Below are positions 61,901 through 63,401 of a stretch of DNA of 64,000 nt, in pieces. The DNA lies in the NCBI GenBank assembly GCA_016617855.1, contig JAECUM010033842.1, forward strand, positions 84,702 through 148,701, in the 5' to 3' direction. Position numbers and translations under genes: made by a program. This stretch comes from Megalonaias nervosa (taxonomy: Eukaryota; Mollusca; Bivalvia; Unionida; Unionidae). The notes under the pieces were generated by a model. That model worked only from the letters and a program-made list of their open reading frames with translations. It ran no database searches and was not told the origin of the DNA. Position 1 is the first letter of the stretch, and each line of letters opens with the position of its first letter.

Positions 61901-63401
61901 ACATTTTCCAAATGGGGGACATTTATCAAGCACAATAATGAAAGCTAAAGTTGTTCTTTTTATTTACTCTTATAATGATCACATGTATATCTGGGGATCT
62001 TTCTGCCACGGAATTCAGTTATTGTAAATATCATCACAGTTAAAATGATCAATCGATATGAACTCATTTTCCCCACTCAGCATCTGCCTGAAGTAGGACT
62101 GGTAAGTCTTTGAACTACTGTGTCATGTTTAACACTACATGAGTGCCTGTGACTTCAGTAATTTATACACTTATATATGCATGGTAAGTGTTATCAACTG
62201 AGACTGCAGCAACATTTTGTTGTAATCATGGATGTGAAGCAGATTGGTAATAAAAACCACAGGTCTTACACTCTATCTTTTAATTTTTCTGCTCTTTAAA
62301 AAGGGGAGGGGGCATTAATTAGAATGGTGGTGTTAATTAGGGAAATTACGGCAAAAAATTAAAGATCAGTACCTTTTCTTTGGCATGAATAAATGTCTCT
62401 AGTACAAAGGAAGTACTCAGTTGTGCTACTTTCAGGGACACCTGCAGTGGGTCAGTCTTGGGAAGTGTTGTTGGAATGTAGCCACATACTTGCCACATAA
62501 AGCTGAAATGTAAATGCAAAATTAACAACAAATTATTTCTAATGAAGCTTAATCTCAATGCATTTGTTTTGACAATGAAAAGATATTTATATGCACACCT
62601 TATAAATTAACTACTTTGAGATATATGTGTTACTGTTTGAGAAATCAATGTAACCACTATGTTATTTGGTATATATCTGTGAAACATTTTAATTGAGTGG
62701 GGTTTGGTTTCTGGTTTATTAACAACTTAAAAAGTTATACTTTCACAGCCAAGATTCATTTAAGTCTTTTTTTTATAATGGAAGTGCTGCATTCTTAATT
62801 TCCACCAGGACAGTTACTGAAAATAAAGAATGCCCTTGCTGTTGCAAAACATTGTATACAAAGTCTGTCAAAGTGAAATTTGATGTGACAGAATTAAAAT
62901 ACCTTTAAAATACTAAATGAAAACTGTATTGAAAATACAGTTCTCTTTAACATTATCAAGCAGACCCTCCCCCCCCCACTGAATATGACTGACAAGCACC
63001 ATTTCATGCTATATATGGTTTTTCTATCACAATGCTGTTCTGCAGAAAGAGGCAAGTCTTGGAGTAATCCCCTTGACAGCTACATTAGAATTTAAATGCC
63101 TTAATCTTCGATTTAGAGCCAAATATGGGTCAAGTTGTCCAGACTGAGCCAATTTATTCATGTTTAAATCCTACAGACTTATTGAGTATTTGCTAAAAAA
63201 ATAAAAGAAAAAAACAATGAATGGAAAAAATGCAAGAAAAACAATCTTACAAGATATATTTATCAAACACCTGTTTATTAATGTACTAACATTCATGCAA
63301 CCTAAAAATAATTTCAAACTATTCCACATTTCTTACTCAAAATAAGTGTGTTCAAAGATGTTCTTGTCCTGCAGGAATTGCATGTTGTCTTGCCAAATCC
63401 A
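33..63401 (-). CDS. USP34: USP34-type ubiquitin carboxyl-terminal hydrolase, C-terminal 31 exons (partial gene)
   Basis: This is a spliced gene read on the minus strand. Thirty-one exons, listed separately, total 3,828 nt: 1,275 residues plus a TGA at 33-35. All phases agree, and every intron ends in AG and begins with GT except one GC donor. The protein matches the post-catalytic part of human USP34 as I recall it, including NIQWAFKN, TACHVTGD, KSNIRPPRP, VAYEGVPLH and ISKTEKLM. USP34 removes ubiquitin in the nucleus; known substrates of the human enzyme include axins (Wnt signalling) and DNA-damage factors. The segment here is the long helical, armadillo-like C-terminal region (Pfam DUF3517 area) followed by a disordered tail. 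The Cys/His USP catalytic domain is not in the window and should lie upstream, beyond 64000. The 3' UTR is also outside. Identity is high-confidence; individual exon edges were read by eye. Confidence 0.95.
814..1039 (-). CDS. USP34: USP34 exon 30 (residues 1029-1104)
   Basis: 226 nt, acceptor TTGTTGCAG, donor GTTTGT, ends in phase 1. It opens DLRAMLLIFSVQPPKHLNQL, the end of the helical domain, followed by a Gln/Ala-rich helix (REHQQQRAEIAAAAVAATQA) and RRRTSSQDSQES, where the disordered tail begins. Confidence 0.95.
1040..2030. other. Intron 29 proximal part, no feature recognised
   Basis: AT-rich intron sequence. A weak palindrome-like stretch near 1340-1430 (cactgtagttgg and ctgaactgcagtat) may be a decayed MITE. 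No coding potential conserved with a known family was seen. Confidence 0.4.
2040..3060 (+). repeat. R3 diverged tandem repeat array
   Basis: Several diverged units share the words GTAACAGNGGCCATATTTGA, CAGCATCATTTGTACAA, AGGCC.TTATGCCAGGATGCT and CTGTCAAATTTGGTCAAATT, each followed by a T-rich stretch with an AG. The same units recur at 19.3, 20.2-21.3, 22.4 and 41.8 kb. No protein is encoded. The plus orientation is antisense to USP34. Confidence 0.75.
3070..3293. mobile_element. pogo/Tigger-type MITE with TIRs and TA target duplication
   Basis: The left end CAATAGCACTTCGATTATCC and the right end, read inverted, CAGTAGAACTTTGATTATCC form imperfect terminal inverted repeats of about 20 bp. 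TA flanks the element at 3068-3069 and 3294-3295. At 224 bp without an ORF it is non-autonomous. Ends starting CAGTAGAAC..CGATTATCC are typical of pogo/Tigger MITEs. Confidence 0.8.
3330..3830 (+). repeat. R1 diverged tandem repeat fragment with 3' tail
   Basis: It shares with the larger R1 array GACCAACTGCATAATGC, GGAAACCCCATTATGATATG and the tail GACCAACTTGACC followed by AAGTTTCATG..ATTCCTTCCAGTAG. Plus orientation. Confidence 0.6.
3830..4891. other. Intron 29 distal part, no feature recognised
   Basis: Ordinary AT-rich intron. Small open frames are short and resemble no known protein. Confidence 0.4.
4892..5029 (-). CDS. USP34: USP34 exon 29 (residues 983-1028)
   Basis: 138 nt, 46 complete codons, acceptor GTTCTAG, donor GTAAAT. 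It reads VYQQVLNEQGRPLLDSVVAS then ITAEKAAMESIKTERELLSI and CSRIVG. It is a helical, less conserved segment, supported by its length, phase and the GDLRA junction to exon 30. Confidence 0.88.
5155..5600 (+). repeat. R5 interspersed repeat, copy 1
   Basis: It matches 35770-36125 over most of its length in the same order: TGTGAATCAACAA, AAAAAGCAGT, CTTTCAGAGGT-like, GGTTATCTTGA, CCAATG, GAATGTCCAG..GGATGGCAT, GAGGTCCCTTGGTA and TTGTGCCTTGCTTATA. Both copies are in plus orientation. The element type is unknown. Confidence 0.7.
5600..7757. other. Intron 28 interior, no feature recognised
   Basis: AT-rich sequence. It contains a short C-run near 6620 and scattered open frames under 90 codons, none with recognisable homology. 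Confidence 0.4.
7758..8117 (+). repeat. Two-copy tandem duplication of about 180 bp
   Basis: GGGATAAGAAAGATAAAGAC occurs at 7758 and 7938. The following about 150 bp (CATGTGTCAC..CATTCTCA..TCTCTGTTTGGYCACA) are repeated with point changes. The second copy ends about 185 bp from the exon 28 donor. Confidence 0.8.
8302..8436 (-). CDS. USP34: USP34 exon 28 (residues 938-982)
   Basis: 135 nt, 45 complete codons, acceptor TTTTTCAG, donor GTCAGT. It contains IDKKCISILCSSSFFIDYVD then AVLMDERICLANQNIYQFF. The LMDER core matches human. Confidence 0.94.
8437..9490. other. Intron 27, no feature recognised
   Basis: AT-rich intron with a C-run near 8723. No repeat family shared with the rest of the window was seen. 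Confidence 0.4.
9491..9570 (-). CDS. USP34: USP34 exon 27 (residues 911-937)
   Basis: 80 nt, acceptor TATTCCAG, donor GTAAGT. A split Ser codon leads into AMVAYEGVPLHSPYFAKLWY then EIYHSE. VAYEGxPLH is highly conserved. Confidence 0.95.
9571..10499. other. Intron 26 proximal part, no feature recognised
   Basis: AT-rich intron. A short echo of GATAGTCATGATT/TTGTCYRTTTATGTGATA appears around 9990-10120, possibly a local duplication. Confidence 0.35.
10500..11170 (+). repeat. 49-bp minisatellite
   Basis: The unit CACACTCCTACTGCAGTAAG followed by ACTGTGTTCCAAAGTATATA and ATTGTCATA recurs every 49 bp. It is near-perfect from about 10630 to 10960 and diverged at both ends, giving about 13 units. 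Homogeneous units in the core with decayed edges are typical of an array that expands from its centre. Confidence 0.93.
11459..11582 (-). CDS. USP34: USP34 exon 26, source of an intronic minisatellite (residues 870-911)
   Basis: 124 nt, acceptor CCTTTTAACAG, donor GTAAGT, ends in phase 1. It reads GVDDAYDTALSEFFLPYHIL then VDLICRMAVNNQMLTEPIIN and L. Its first 24 nt and the 19 nt of intron before them form the unit of the tandem array in the adjoining intron. Confidence 0.95.
11559..11966 (-). repeat. 43-bp minisatellite built from the exon 26 acceptor junction
   Basis: Unit in transcript sense: GGAGTTGATGATGCATATGA then CACA (first 24 nt of exon 26) preceded by TAACCTTGCCTTTTAACAG (19 nt of intron with the 3' splice site). 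About nine further copies follow at 43-44 bp spacing upstream of the true exon, with substitutions and small indels. The real exon start (11559-11582) is the first unit. Confidence 0.9.
12040..12835 (+). repeat. R2 diverged tandem repeat array
   Basis: Units contain CTTCTTTCAGTC..GTGACC, a Phe/Leu-word TTTGATGTTT/CTTTGACC, AAATCAATAG, CAAATGCAAG..CATCCACAAA-like and GTGGTGGAGAATTTGA. The array ends in a GATGGATGGAC-rich tail at about 12765-12800, shared by other R2 copies. Plus orientation, antisense to the gene. Confidence 0.75.
13115..13522 (+). other. Unrecognised open reading frame, 135 codons, probably not a gene
   Basis: It opens ATG GCA AAC GAT and reads MANDTHYIPLDENARGEKSC, ending RFLIYRICRI. 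I do not recognise it. It has no signal peptide or evident domain, lies in an intron antisense to USP34, and has AT-biased codon use like its surroundings. Chance or a fragment of a decayed element is likely. Confidence 0.15.
13903..13929. repeat. (AG)n microsatellite
   Basis: About 13 perfect GA dinucleotides following a short TATATATATA run. Confidence 0.95.
14673..14705. repeat. (CT)n microsatellite
   Basis: About 16 perfect CT repeats inside intron 25. Confidence 0.95.
14940..15158. mobile_element. Possible decayed MITE ending GAAATACGGTA
   Basis: The words ACATATAAGTCAATTTGGAG, GTATAAGATGAAGCTAAGAT and CCAGGAAATACGGTA resemble ends of the palindromic TACC..TTATAAGTC element found elsewhere in this window. 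No clean opposite end was found. Confidence 0.4.
15253..15374 (-). CDS. USP34: USP34 exon 25 (residues 829-869)
   Basis: 122 nt, acceptor CTTTTAAG, donor GTAAGA. It contains TTGPYFPRRGQKPIGPKSNI then RPPRPQFNMMLHSSLIEASK. The GPYFP and KSNIRPPRP blocks are family hallmarks. Confidence 0.95.
15640..18560 (+). repeat. R1 diverged tandem array, about 140-bp units, with 3' tail
   Basis: About twenty diverged units start CAAGATGGCCACCATGGTGG, followed by CCATATTGGATGTCAGATTA, GCACCATTTTCATTTAGGAC, ATCATAAGAAGTCTT, GTGAAAACCCCATGTTGATA and AGTAGCGATAACAAGATTTT. Starts near 17572, 17711, 17843, 17978, 18118 and 18264 give spacings of 132-146. The array ends in the tail AAAGTTTCAATGCAATGCTA..GGATG..CTTCTGGACTATGACCAG at 18450-18560. 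Confidence 0.85.
18675..18779 (-). CDS. USP34: USP34 exon 24 (residues 794-829)
   Basis: 105 nt, acceptor ATTTACAG, donor GTAAGC, ends in phase 1. It reads LLKELILTYQSDCVALMVPI then LTQAHITFQDSNIP. It joins the next exon through a split Met codon to give NIPMTTGPYFP. Confidence 0.94.
18780..19259. other. Intron 23 proximal part, no clear feature
   Basis: AT-rich sequence. The words TTGTCTTGGGTTCACTATGA at about 19172 echo ATTTGTCCTGGCCTCACAAT at about 15527, so a low-copy repeat is possible. Confidence 0.35.
19260..21270 (+). repeat. R3 diverged tandem repeat array
   Basis: Repeated words ATTGTTTTTTCTAGTAATGTTGCC, GATGCTTTCTATCAAATG, CCTTCATGCATGAATGCTTTC and TTTTTCTATTATTAGTAACA (each cited in part) mark at least six units of about 180-200 bp, two with a diverged stretch between them (about 19750-20200). 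Plus orientation. Confidence 0.7.
21772..21894 (-). CDS. USP34: USP34 exon 23 (residues 753-794)
   Basis: 123 nt, acceptor TTTTCAG, donor GTAACA, starts with two bases of a Gly codon and ends in phase 1. It contains ITWKEWMELVKKLLTLLNSY then TSQEIRLNCI. Confidence 0.94.
22320..22860 (+). repeat. R3 diverged tandem repeat array
   Basis: Three units with TGCCAGGACGCTTTCTGTCA, TTTTTCTATTTTAGTAATGG and TTTTTGTAGTAACAGTGGCC, spaced about 150-190 bp. Plus orientation. Confidence 0.75.
22860..23970. other. Intron 22 interior, no feature recognised
   Basis: AT-rich sequence with several open frames of 60-84 codons on the plus strand. None resembles a known protein. Confidence 0.35.
23972..24180. 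mobile_element. Palindromic MITE, copy A
   Basis: The left end TACCATATATACTCACTTAT pairs with the right end TTATAAGTACATACAGTACT. The centre is a nearly perfect inverted repeat, ACTGCACAGACCCTGATCTG facing CAGATCTGGGTCTGTGCAGT. About 209 bp, no coding capacity. Confidence 0.75.
24181..25427. other. Intron 22 distal part, no feature recognised
   Basis: AT-rich intron with no repeat family or conserved open frame seen. Confidence 0.35.
25428..25554 (-). CDS. USP34: USP34 exon 22 (residues 711-753)
   Basis: 127 nt, acceptor GATTACAG, donor GTAGGT, ends in phase 1. It reads AFHTLHVMYHEATACHVTGD then IVDLLSIILNCLKVARYHME. MYHEATACHVTGD is identical to human as recalled. Confidence 0.96.
25555..26173. 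other. Intron 21, no feature recognised
   Basis: Contains a plus-strand open frame of 99 codons overlapping the exon antisense at its end. Not supported as a gene. Confidence 0.35.
26174..26252 (-). CDS. USP34: USP34 exon 21 (residues 684-710)
   Basis: 79 nt, acceptor TTTTTTTTAG, donor GTAAAT. A split Ser codon leads into AFKILVETAEDRIILVTNRG then LPILTE. Confidence 0.94.
26253..26746. other. Intron 20, no feature recognised
   Basis: A short direct repeat, TTTCTTAATGTTTAGTCC, occurs twice around 26633-26680. Otherwise unremarkable. Confidence 0.4.
26747..26904 (-). CDS. USP34: USP34 exon 20 (residues 632-684)
   Basis: 158 nt, acceptor TCACCAG, donor GTTAGC, ends in phase 2. It contains AVDELFRMMRLMSTVYPDSS, then FKKNTVQLYLQSMDARSCWQ and TLI. 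Confidence 0.95.
27604..27725 (+). repeat. Short tandem repeat of about 36 bp, three units
   Basis: Units follow TTTGGACACCTCTAC..CATGGAAGCAC, changing to TTTTGATGCCTCTAC..CATGGAAGTGC. Part of a slightly GC-richer patch in intron 19. Confidence 0.65.
28440..29200 (+). repeat. R2 diverged tandem repeat array
   Basis: Four to five units of about 145 bp contain CTTGACATTTGACCCC, AATAGGCTTCTACC, CAAGCCATCCACAAAGT, CTATGGATGGTGGAC, GCAGAAACCATTT and CTTCTTTC.GTCAGTGACC. The tail is AGATGGATGGATGCATGCC. Plus orientation. Confidence 0.85.
29200..30410. other. Intron 19 distal part, no feature recognised
   Basis: AT-rich sequence. The stretch 29800-30080 contains several short words that recur within it (GACTTTCAATG, AATTTATGGGCTTTCAATGA) but no clear repeat. 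Confidence 0.3.
30411..30588 (-). CDS. USP34: USP34 exon 19 (residues 572-631)
   Basis: 178 nt, acceptor CTTAACAG, donor GTAAGT. It contains ADHEDQDVVMFNRVTLPAYY, GLLRMCCQQSRPFTRQLAQH and QNIQWAFKNITPYPAQY. It is among the most conserved parts of the protein and the clearest evidence for USP34. Confidence 0.97.
31128..31489 (-). mobile_element. tRNA-derived SINE, copy 1, full length with 12-bp target duplication
   Basis: In minus sense the head GGTGGCCTAGTGGTTAGAGC carries the pol III A box and GCTTGATCCCC the degraded B box, followed by a shared body and a (CA)n tail. Perfect target-site duplications ACAGTTCAATGT flank it at 31116-31127 and 31490-31501. Two other copies in this window share the body. 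Confidence 0.93.
31790..32215 (+). repeat. 41-bp minisatellite
   Basis: About ten units of CATAATAAATCTCTGCAAAG then TTAGAGACATGRCTTAGGAC, period 41. The last three are near-identical and the first ones diverged. Confidence 0.93.
32783..32976. mobile_element. Palindromic MITE, copy B
   Basis: The left end TACCATATATATTCACTTAT pairs with the right end, inverted, TACCATCTCTTGCTTGCTTG. The internal GCAGATCTGGGTCTGTGCAA is shared with copy A. About 194 bp. Confidence 0.65.
33084..33311. mobile_element. Palindromic MITE, copy C
   Basis: The left end TACCACATATACTTGCTTAT pairs with the inverted right end TACTTTGTATACTTGCTTGG. Internal CACAGATCTGCATCTGTGCA again links it to copies A and B. About 228 bp, ending less than 100 nt from the exon 18 donor. 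Confidence 0.7.
33405..33511 (-). CDS. USP34: USP34 exon 18 (residues 537-572)
   Basis: 107 nt, acceptor TTTTCAG, donor GTATGA (weak), ends in phase 2. It reads ALLHFWHQVCVDCPENVKLI then VSNPHVCKHIPFTYI. The VCxDCPENxxLI block is diagnostic. Confidence 0.94.
33640..33905 (+). repeat. R1 repeat fragment, about two units
   Basis: Contains GCACCATTTTCATTTAGGAT, ACATCATAAAAAGTTG, AGTAGTGATAATAGTTTCAA and GATGGCTAC. Plus orientation. Confidence 0.8.
33905..35769. other. Intron 17 interior, no feature recognised
   Basis: AT-rich intron. A local duplication of GCATAGGTATTGCCAGCT occurs at about 33962 and 33999. No conserved open frame. Confidence 0.4.
35770..36125 (+). repeat. R5 interspersed repeat, copy 2
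   Basis: The counterpart of the repeat at 5155-5600, in the same orientation, sharing TGTGAATCAACAA, AATGTCCAG.GGGATGGCAT, GAAGTCCCTTGGTAA and TTGCTTATA. It runs directly into an R1 array. Confidence 0.7.
36150..36620 (+). repeat. R1 repeat fragment with 3' tail
   Basis: Units with AAGATGGCTATTGTGGTGGC, CACCATTTTCATTTAGGACT and AACCCATGTCGCTATTAGCA. The tail has CATGGCAATCCTTCAAGTAC and GGATGGATAGATGATGGAC, ending in CTTCTCTGGCCTCTAACCAG, the same tail as at 18450-18560. Confidence 0.85.
36651..36734 (-). CDS. USP34: USP34 exon 17 (residues 509-536)
   Basis: 84 nt, 28 complete codons, acceptor ATTTCAG, donor GTAACA. It reads FSRYFLDLWQLFQPKLSEPQ then ISMHHNKQ. Confidence 0.95.
36735..37370. 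other. Intron 16 proximal part, no feature recognised
   Basis: AT-rich intron with nothing further seen. Confidence 0.35.
37370..37725 (+). repeat. R4 interspersed repeat, copy 1
   Basis: Shares an ordered series of words with 51050-51395: AATGGTGCAT, CACCTATTTAGTCTACCTGT-like, CTTATTAAG, GAAAACTCCT, CAATTTTGAYTT and CATCAATTYTGAA-like. Both copies lie a few hundred bp from an exon in the same orientation. Confidence 0.55.
37919..38004 (-). CDS. USP34: USP34 exon 16 (residues 480-508)
   Basis: 86 nt, acceptor TTCTGTAG, donor GTAAGG. A split Asp codon leads into PQTHGTTKLMCYFAVMSSCL then ISKTEKLM. The HGTTKL and LISKTEKLM blocks are near-identical to human as recalled. Confidence 0.94.
38244..38545 (-). 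mobile_element. tRNA-derived SINE, copy 2, truncated at the tRNA head
   Basis: Same body as copy 1 (CAGTCATATTGCTACAATGT, GGGGCATCATGCTGCAGACA) and an intact B-box-like GGTTTGAACCC in plus reading. It stops at GGATGTTCTA and so lacks the A box. Flanked by CATGACAAAATTG (38231-38243) and CATGACAAGATTG (38546-38558), a 13-bp target duplication with one mismatch. Confidence 0.9.
38939..40587 (+). mobile_element. Tigger/pogo-type DNA transposon, internally deleted
   Basis: The left end CAGTAGTCCCTCTCTTGAAT and the inverted right end CAGTAGTCCCCCTCTTATAA form terminal inverted repeats of about 25 bp. The TA target duplication is at 38937-38938 and 40588-40589. At 1,649 bp it is shorter than autonomous Tiggers (about 2.5 kb). 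It contains a CENP-B-type DNA-binding-domain ORF and no DDE catalytic domain. Subterminal copies of GCGGCCAC-like words occur near both ends. Confidence 0.93.
39828..40343 (+). pseudogene. Tigger/pogo transposase N-terminal DNA-binding region, truncated
   Basis: About 129 residues match the paired helix-turn-helix of Tigger/Jerky/CENP-B transposases. The first HTH reads KRKILSLEEKVKVIQLTEKG and ILAEKFDVGKTQINNI. The second (HTH_Tnp_Tc5) reads LYPDLNEMVFEWFCTVRAKN, IPLTGQMIQEKA and FTASKGWLHRFQVRH. After Arg-His the frame runs into 42 unrelated residues and stops, so the DDE domain is absent. The frame opens at GTG (39828); no in-frame ATG lies upstream before the TAG at 39762, suggesting a lost start codon. 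Probably inactive. Confidence 0.85.
40630..40678 (-). CDS. USP34: USP34 exon 15 (residues 464-480)
   Basis: 49 nt, acceptor CCTTCAG, donor GTAAGT, ends in phase 1. It reads IYDHLLNLLPRAKLYV. Its donor lies about 42 nt from the end of a Tigger-type transposon in the following intron. Confidence 0.9.
40905..41155 (+). repeat. About 61-bp tandem repeat
   Basis: ATACCCTGTATCATGTGGTT at 40914 and 40975 starts two nearly identical units. More diverged half-units (CCATATCATA, TTTTACAGAWGATATA) continue to about 41155. Confidence 0.85.
41185..41410 (+). repeat. 119-bp tandem duplication
   Basis: ATTTAGGTCTAAATTAATAT begins at 41185 and again, with one inserted A, at 41304. The copies are nearly identical through CTGGATATACCATAGGTCAC, indicating a recent duplication. 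Confidence 0.9.
41740..41990 (+). repeat. R3 repeat fragment
   Basis: Contains CCTTATGCCAGGATGCTTTC, TTCCAAGAATGTCC and ATTTTTTTAACGTTG in the R3 order. Plus orientation. Confidence 0.6.
41990..43536. other. Intron 14 distal part, no feature recognised
   Basis: AT-rich intron with nothing further seen. Confidence 0.35.
43537..43569 (-). CDS. USP34: USP34 exon 14, 33-nt microexon (residues 453-463)
   Basis: 11 complete codons, MTQDAILVLHQ, acceptor CTTTTGCAG, donor GTAAGA. It is the shortest exon. Alignment to human (DTTVVLHQ followed by a Tyr-containing helix) and exact phase support it. Confidence 0.88.
44102..44185. mobile_element. Palindromic MITE fragment, copy D
   Basis: Begins TACCATATATACTCATTTAT like the other copies and has GTTGTCTTATAAGCACGAC about 65 bp on. 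The far end is unclear because an N run follows. Confidence 0.45.
44244..44272. other. 29-base N run (assembly gap)
   Basis: Ns flanked by poly-A on both sides (ccaaaa and aaaaag), so a homopolymer-related gap is likely. True length unknown. Confidence 0.98.
44524..44837 (+). mobile_element. tRNA-derived SINE, copy 3, full length with 13-bp target duplication
   Basis: The head GGTGGCCTAGTGGTTAGAGC (A box) and GTGTTCAATCCCC (B box) are followed by the shared body (AGTGTTAGGACTGGTCGGCC, GTGACTGGGTGGGACATCAT, GCGATATGACTGAAAAATTG) and a (CA)n tail. TACTTCATAATGA flanks it at 44511-44523 and 44838-44850. It is inserted in repeat R6. Confidence 0.95.
44838..45220 (+). repeat. R6 local tandem repeat
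   Basis: GATGAAAACCTATCAAGGGG at about 44999 and GATGAGAATCTATCCAGAAT at about 45159, each followed by TTTGGAAATAAAGA; a weaker copy lies at about 44870. The unit preceding the SINE (AGTGTCCTTGACTCTAAACT) may belong to it. Confidence 0.55.
45398..45495 (-). CDS. USP34: USP34 exon 13 (residues 420-452)
   Basis: 98 nt, acceptor CATTTCAG, donor GTGAGT. A split Ala codon leads into ASFLLVSLVPSNHFRQSFRS then ARSILSPHKEMP, matching the family's LLVSLxPSNxFRQ block. Confidence 0.94.
45880..46000 (+). repeat. R1 3'-tail fragment
   Basis: Reads GAGGACCAACTTGAAATAAT, then GTGTCAAGTTTTGTTAACAT and TTTAAGAGTAGAAACAGCAA, then ACCAATGGATCC, in the order of the R1 tail. Confidence 0.45.
46000..47296. other. 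Intron 12 interior, no feature recognised
   Basis: AT-rich intron with nothing further seen. Confidence 0.35.
47297..47444 (-). CDS. USP34: USP34 exon 12 (residues 371-420)
   Basis: 148 nt, donor GTTAGT, ends in phase 1. It contains QQCLEWMSTQVTRNKLANAW and MDNWVEPYLMKHNNVRVRN. The start was set at acceptor TTCTTTACAG because it aligns without a gap to the human protein. A second in-frame acceptor lies 33 nt upstream. Confidence 0.9.
47909..48013 (-). CDS. USP34: USP34 exon 11, followed by a GC donor (residues 336-370)
   Basis: 105 nt, 35 complete codons. It reads LSQPFFKLMSMLVEFQAGPP then GMPPFTQYILQKFWE. The acceptor is TTTTCCAG. The donor is GAG|GCAAGT: a GC donor with otherwise perfect U1 complementarity, the usual context for GC-AG introns. 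Confidence 0.93.
48014..48948. other. Intron 10, no feature recognised
   Basis: AT-rich intron. Open frames on both strands around 48290-48730 are overlapping low-complexity chance frames. Confidence 0.4.
48949..48993 (-). CDS. USP34: USP34 exon 10, short (residues 321-335)
   Basis: 45 nt, 15 codons, acceptor CTTTCAG, donor GTAGTT. It reads MVNMVFSAIKKMNPE, which fits the gap between the flanking exons in the human alignment. Confidence 0.88.
48994..49885. other. Intron 9 proximal part, no clear feature
   Basis: The words CTACACCTCTCCCTTGGTTA and TTCGAGTATAACAGGGCC near 49551-49590 resemble a MITE end. No partner end was seen. Confidence 0.3.
49886..49976. repeat. (TA)n microsatellite with (CA/TACA) tail
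   Basis: About 24 TA dinucleotides, then TATACACACATACACACATA. Confidence 0.95.
50203..50307 (-). CDS. USP34: USP34 exon 9 (residues 286-320)
   Basis: 105 nt, 35 complete codons, acceptor TTTGAAG (weak tract), donor GTAAGT. It reads GFPFLFNQIRDNINVRQTCN then LIFSLCRWNEG. Confidence 0.95.
50308..51050. other. Intron 8 proximal part, no feature recognised
   Basis: AT-rich intron with nothing further seen. Confidence 0.35.
51050..51395 (+). repeat. R4 interspersed repeat, copy 2
   Basis: Ordered word matches to 37370-37725 (AATGGTGCATACATT, CACACCTGGTCAGTCTAACT, GAAAACTCCTATTC, ACAATTTTGACTT, GGTAATAATTTTGCAAAATC). It ends less than 100 nt from exon 8. Confidence 0.55.
51482..51667 (-). CDS. 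USP34: USP34 exon 8 (residues 224-285)
   Basis: 186 nt, 62 complete codons, acceptor TCTCTAG, donor GTAAAC. It opens with the acidic stretch VEILSDDEEDDVITL, followed by LDKMISLIALLVEKSR. The acid-rich loop is expected between helical repeats in this family and is shorter than the human one as I recall it. Confidence 0.94.
52085..52265 (+). repeat. R2 repeat fragment with 3' tail
   Basis: CCTGAACCTTGATCTTC, CCAAGACTGGTAACTGTAGA, TGGTGCACAAGTCAAGTTAA and CATATAGATGGGAAACACC, the end portion of an R2 array. Plus orientation. Confidence 0.75.
52517..52681 (-). CDS. USP34: USP34 exon 7 (residues 169-223)
   Basis: 165 nt, 55 complete codons, acceptor TGTTTCAG, donor GTAAGT. It contains LEHGVRPHSKYLAEYFAFLF and AISTMVSFYMGQKAQENY. 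Confidence 0.95.
52845..52868. repeat. (CT)n microsatellite
   Basis: About 12 CT repeats in a pyrimidine-rich stretch of intron 6. Confidence 0.95.
53330..54270 (+). repeat. R1 diverged tandem array with 3' tail
   Basis: About six units with AAGATGGCCACCATAATGGC, CACCATTTTCAATTAGGACC, AAGAAGTCTTTTGATGAAAA and AGTAGGGATAACAAGATTTT. The tail has GGGATGAATGTTCACGCAAA and CCAGTTAACATTATATGCCC. Plus orientation, ending about 30 nt from exon 6. Confidence 0.85.
54301..54379 (-). CDS. USP34: USP34 exon 6 (residues 142-168)
   Basis: 79 nt, acceptor TTTTTCAG, donor GTATGT. A split Ser codon is followed by DDGEVDVSEIGSKSCVTRFI, matching the family's acidic linker and its EIGxxSCVTRF block. Confidence 0.93.
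54380..55890. other. Intron 5, no feature recognised
   Basis: AT-rich intron. A 75-codon plus-strand frame at 54574-54801 was not recognised. Confidence 0.35.
55891..55973 (-). CDS. USP34: USP34 exon 5 (residues 115-142)
   Basis: 83 nt, acceptor AATTTAG, donor GTAAAA, phase 0 to 2. It reads MFQRLLIHVITRLRPAHVHL then FLQPFVD. It follows a 3,975-nt intron, the longest visible in the gene. Confidence 0.94.
56000..58300. other. Intron 4 block, GC-richer and unassigned
   Basis: From about 56600 to 58200 the sequence looks less AT-rich and less repetitive than other introns, with broken open frames on both strands, including a 144-codon minus frame at 57863-58297 (SLEMERLPVSKKVLNRTYKH). I do not recognise it. 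A decayed transposon or pseudogene is possible. Confidence 0.35.
58310..59450 (+). repeat. R2 diverged tandem repeat array
   Basis: Repeated CTCAAATGCAAGCCATGCAC, AAATCAATAG, TGGTGAAG..TTGTGTGGAAA and CTTCTTTCATTC words, at least six units of about 145-160 bp. The tail is GATGGAGAGATGGATGGATG. The stretch 58430-58700 diverges from the unit. Plus orientation. Confidence 0.75.
59949..60029 (-). CDS. USP34: USP34 exon 4 (residues 88-114)
   Basis: 81 nt, 27 complete codons, acceptor TTTTCAG, donor GTGAGA. It contains WFLDHMAESDWWPQQILIKC followed by PNQMVRQ, one of the best-conserved blocks of USP34. Confidence 0.95.
60506..60571 (-). CDS. USP34: USP34 exon 3 (residues 66-87)
   Basis: 66 nt, 22 complete codons, acceptor CATTCAG, donor GTAAGA. 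It reads PTMVNWIEFLTKQFNSCQAA then CE and continues directly into the WFLDHMAESDWWP exon. Confidence 0.93.
60930..61150 (+). repeat. R2 repeat fragment
   Basis: ATGACCTGGACCTTTGGTCA, AACCTTAACCTCTGACCTTT, ATCTATTGGTTTCTTTCTTA and CACAAGCCATGAAC, a diverged copy in plus orientation. Confidence 0.6.
61849..62353. mobile_element. MITE with imperfect inverted ends
   Basis: The left end ACTGTATATTCCCAAATTAA followed by TGAACACTCCCCCC pairs with the inverted right end TGCCGTAATTTCCCTAATTA followed by ACACCACC. A second internal pair is formed by ACACTCCCCCCAAATTGGTG and the GGGGAGGGGGCATTAATTAG block. About 505 bp, no ORF. Confidence 0.6.
62373..62502 (-). CDS. USP34: USP34 exon 2 (residues 22-65)
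   Basis: 130 nt, acceptor ACATTTCAG, donor GTACTG, phase 2 to 0. It contains FMWQVCGYIPTTLP and LSTSFVLETFIHAKEK, typical of the helical region just after the USP catalytic domain. Confidence 0.93.
62503..63336. other. Intron 1 of window, no feature recognised
   Basis: AT-rich intron with a nine-base C run at about 62970. Confidence 0.4.
63337..63401 (-). CDS. USP34: USP34 exon 1 of window (residues 1-22)
   Basis: 65 nt, acceptor TTTTCAG, donor GTAAGA, ends in phase 2. It reads WIWQDNMQFLQDKNIFEHTY and continues into the next exon through a split Asp codon. It is the most N-terminal exon visible, so at least one further exon must lie beyond the window. Confidence 0.9.
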